This document shows positions 63,970 to 64,000 of a stretch of DNA of 64,000 bases, in pieces. Within the stretch, counting starts at the first letter, position 1; the number at the start of each line of letters is the position of its first letter. The DNA comes from Aquimarina algiphila. GTDB lineage: Bacteria; Bacteroidota; Bacteroidia; Flavobacteriales; Flavobacteriaceae. The DNA is taken from positions 1 to 64,000 of the forward strand of contig NZ_VLNR01000025.1 of assembly GCF_007489275.1 (NCBI RefSeq), in the 5' to 3' direction. Under the pieces are notes generated by a model. That model was given only the letters and a program-made list of their open reading frames with translations. It ran no database searches and was not told the DNA's origin. The position numbers and the translations under genes were made by a program.

Positions 63970-64000
63970 TTATGATTATAAACTTTATTCATCCAAACTA
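63966..64000 (-). CDS. Possible 3' end of an upstream gene
   Basis: On the minus strand a frame open from the window edge reads VWMNKVYNHK and stops at TGA, overlapping the next ATG as ATGA. Such overlaps are usual in operons. The context suggests a cytochrome-oxidase subunit, but ten residues are too few to name it. Confidence 0.35.
   Translation of the reverse strand, partial: VWMNKVYNHK

Overview
The window looks like chromosome from a marine-type member of the Flavobacteriaceae (Bacteroidota). The DNA is AT-rich. Several starts are preceded by the Bacteroidota promoter form TTG-N17-19-TAnnTTTG (tRNA cluster, trigger factor, FadL gene, DUF6089 gene). Shine-Dalgarno sequences are not evident. 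The gene set is typical of the family: PorP/SprF-type protein, DUF6089, paired OmpH genes behind bamA, a FolK-deoxynucleoside kinase fusion, and a LytTR/LytS pair with a carboxypeptidase-regulatory-like domain. Genus cannot be fixed from the sequence alone. All statements rest on reading the sequence and known family motifs; no database search was run.

Layout. 1-900: decayed serine recombinase running antisense into a tRNA-Leu(UAA)/tRNA-Gly(GCC) pair, probably the edge of an old integrated element. 945-3572: mutS. 3.8-7.0 kb: accessory secreted proteins (a small hypothetical, a 14-repeat leucine-rich protein, and an SH3-domain lipoprotein split by a frameshift in an A9 run). 7.2-14.0 kb: TrmH-type methyltransferase, an M19 dipeptidase interrupted by an in-frame TGA, the FolK-dNK fusion, a queuosine-precursor-type transporter and an AsmA protein. 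14.2-19.0 kb: an alternating array of three small secreted paralogs (A) and two large beta-helix-like secreted paralogs (B), in the order A1, B1-A2, B2-A3, each unit closed by its own terminator. This is the best candidate for an undescribed module. 19.1-24.3 kb: LysE exporter, PLP decarboxylase, DUF2797, GH3-type ligase and a small secreted protein.

24.4-33 kb (minus strand): clpX, clpP, trigger factor, a small holin-like membrane protein, an SGNH lipoprotein with a FadL-type porin, an alpha/beta hydrolase and pdxJ. 32.9-41 kb (plus): CBS protein, nadK, DUF6089, uppS, bamA, two ompH/skp genes and murI, an envelope-biogenesis cluster in which undecaprenyl phosphate synthesis, outer-membrane protein assembly and peptidoglycan precursor supply sit together. 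41-44 kb: a LytTR response regulator and its TPR histidine kinase.

44-53 kb: accessory and housekeeping genes: a VWA lipoprotein, a rhodanese protein, a SnoaL-like protein, a PorP/SprF-like protein, an Nfu scaffold, dodecin, a DUF255 thioredoxin-like lipoprotein and a tandem pair of secreted paralogs. 53.4-61.5 kb (minus): tsaB and a six-gene efflux cluster (ABC ATPase, two MacB-type permeases, adaptor, TolC, second adaptor). 61.7-64 kb (minus): a cytochrome-oxidase assembly group (SCO, an SCO-like protein without the CxxxC motif, DUF420 and a small membrane protein), apparently the tail of a respiratory oxidase operon that continues beyond the right edge.

No CRISPR array, rRNA, intact transposase, prophage or recognised defence system was seen.
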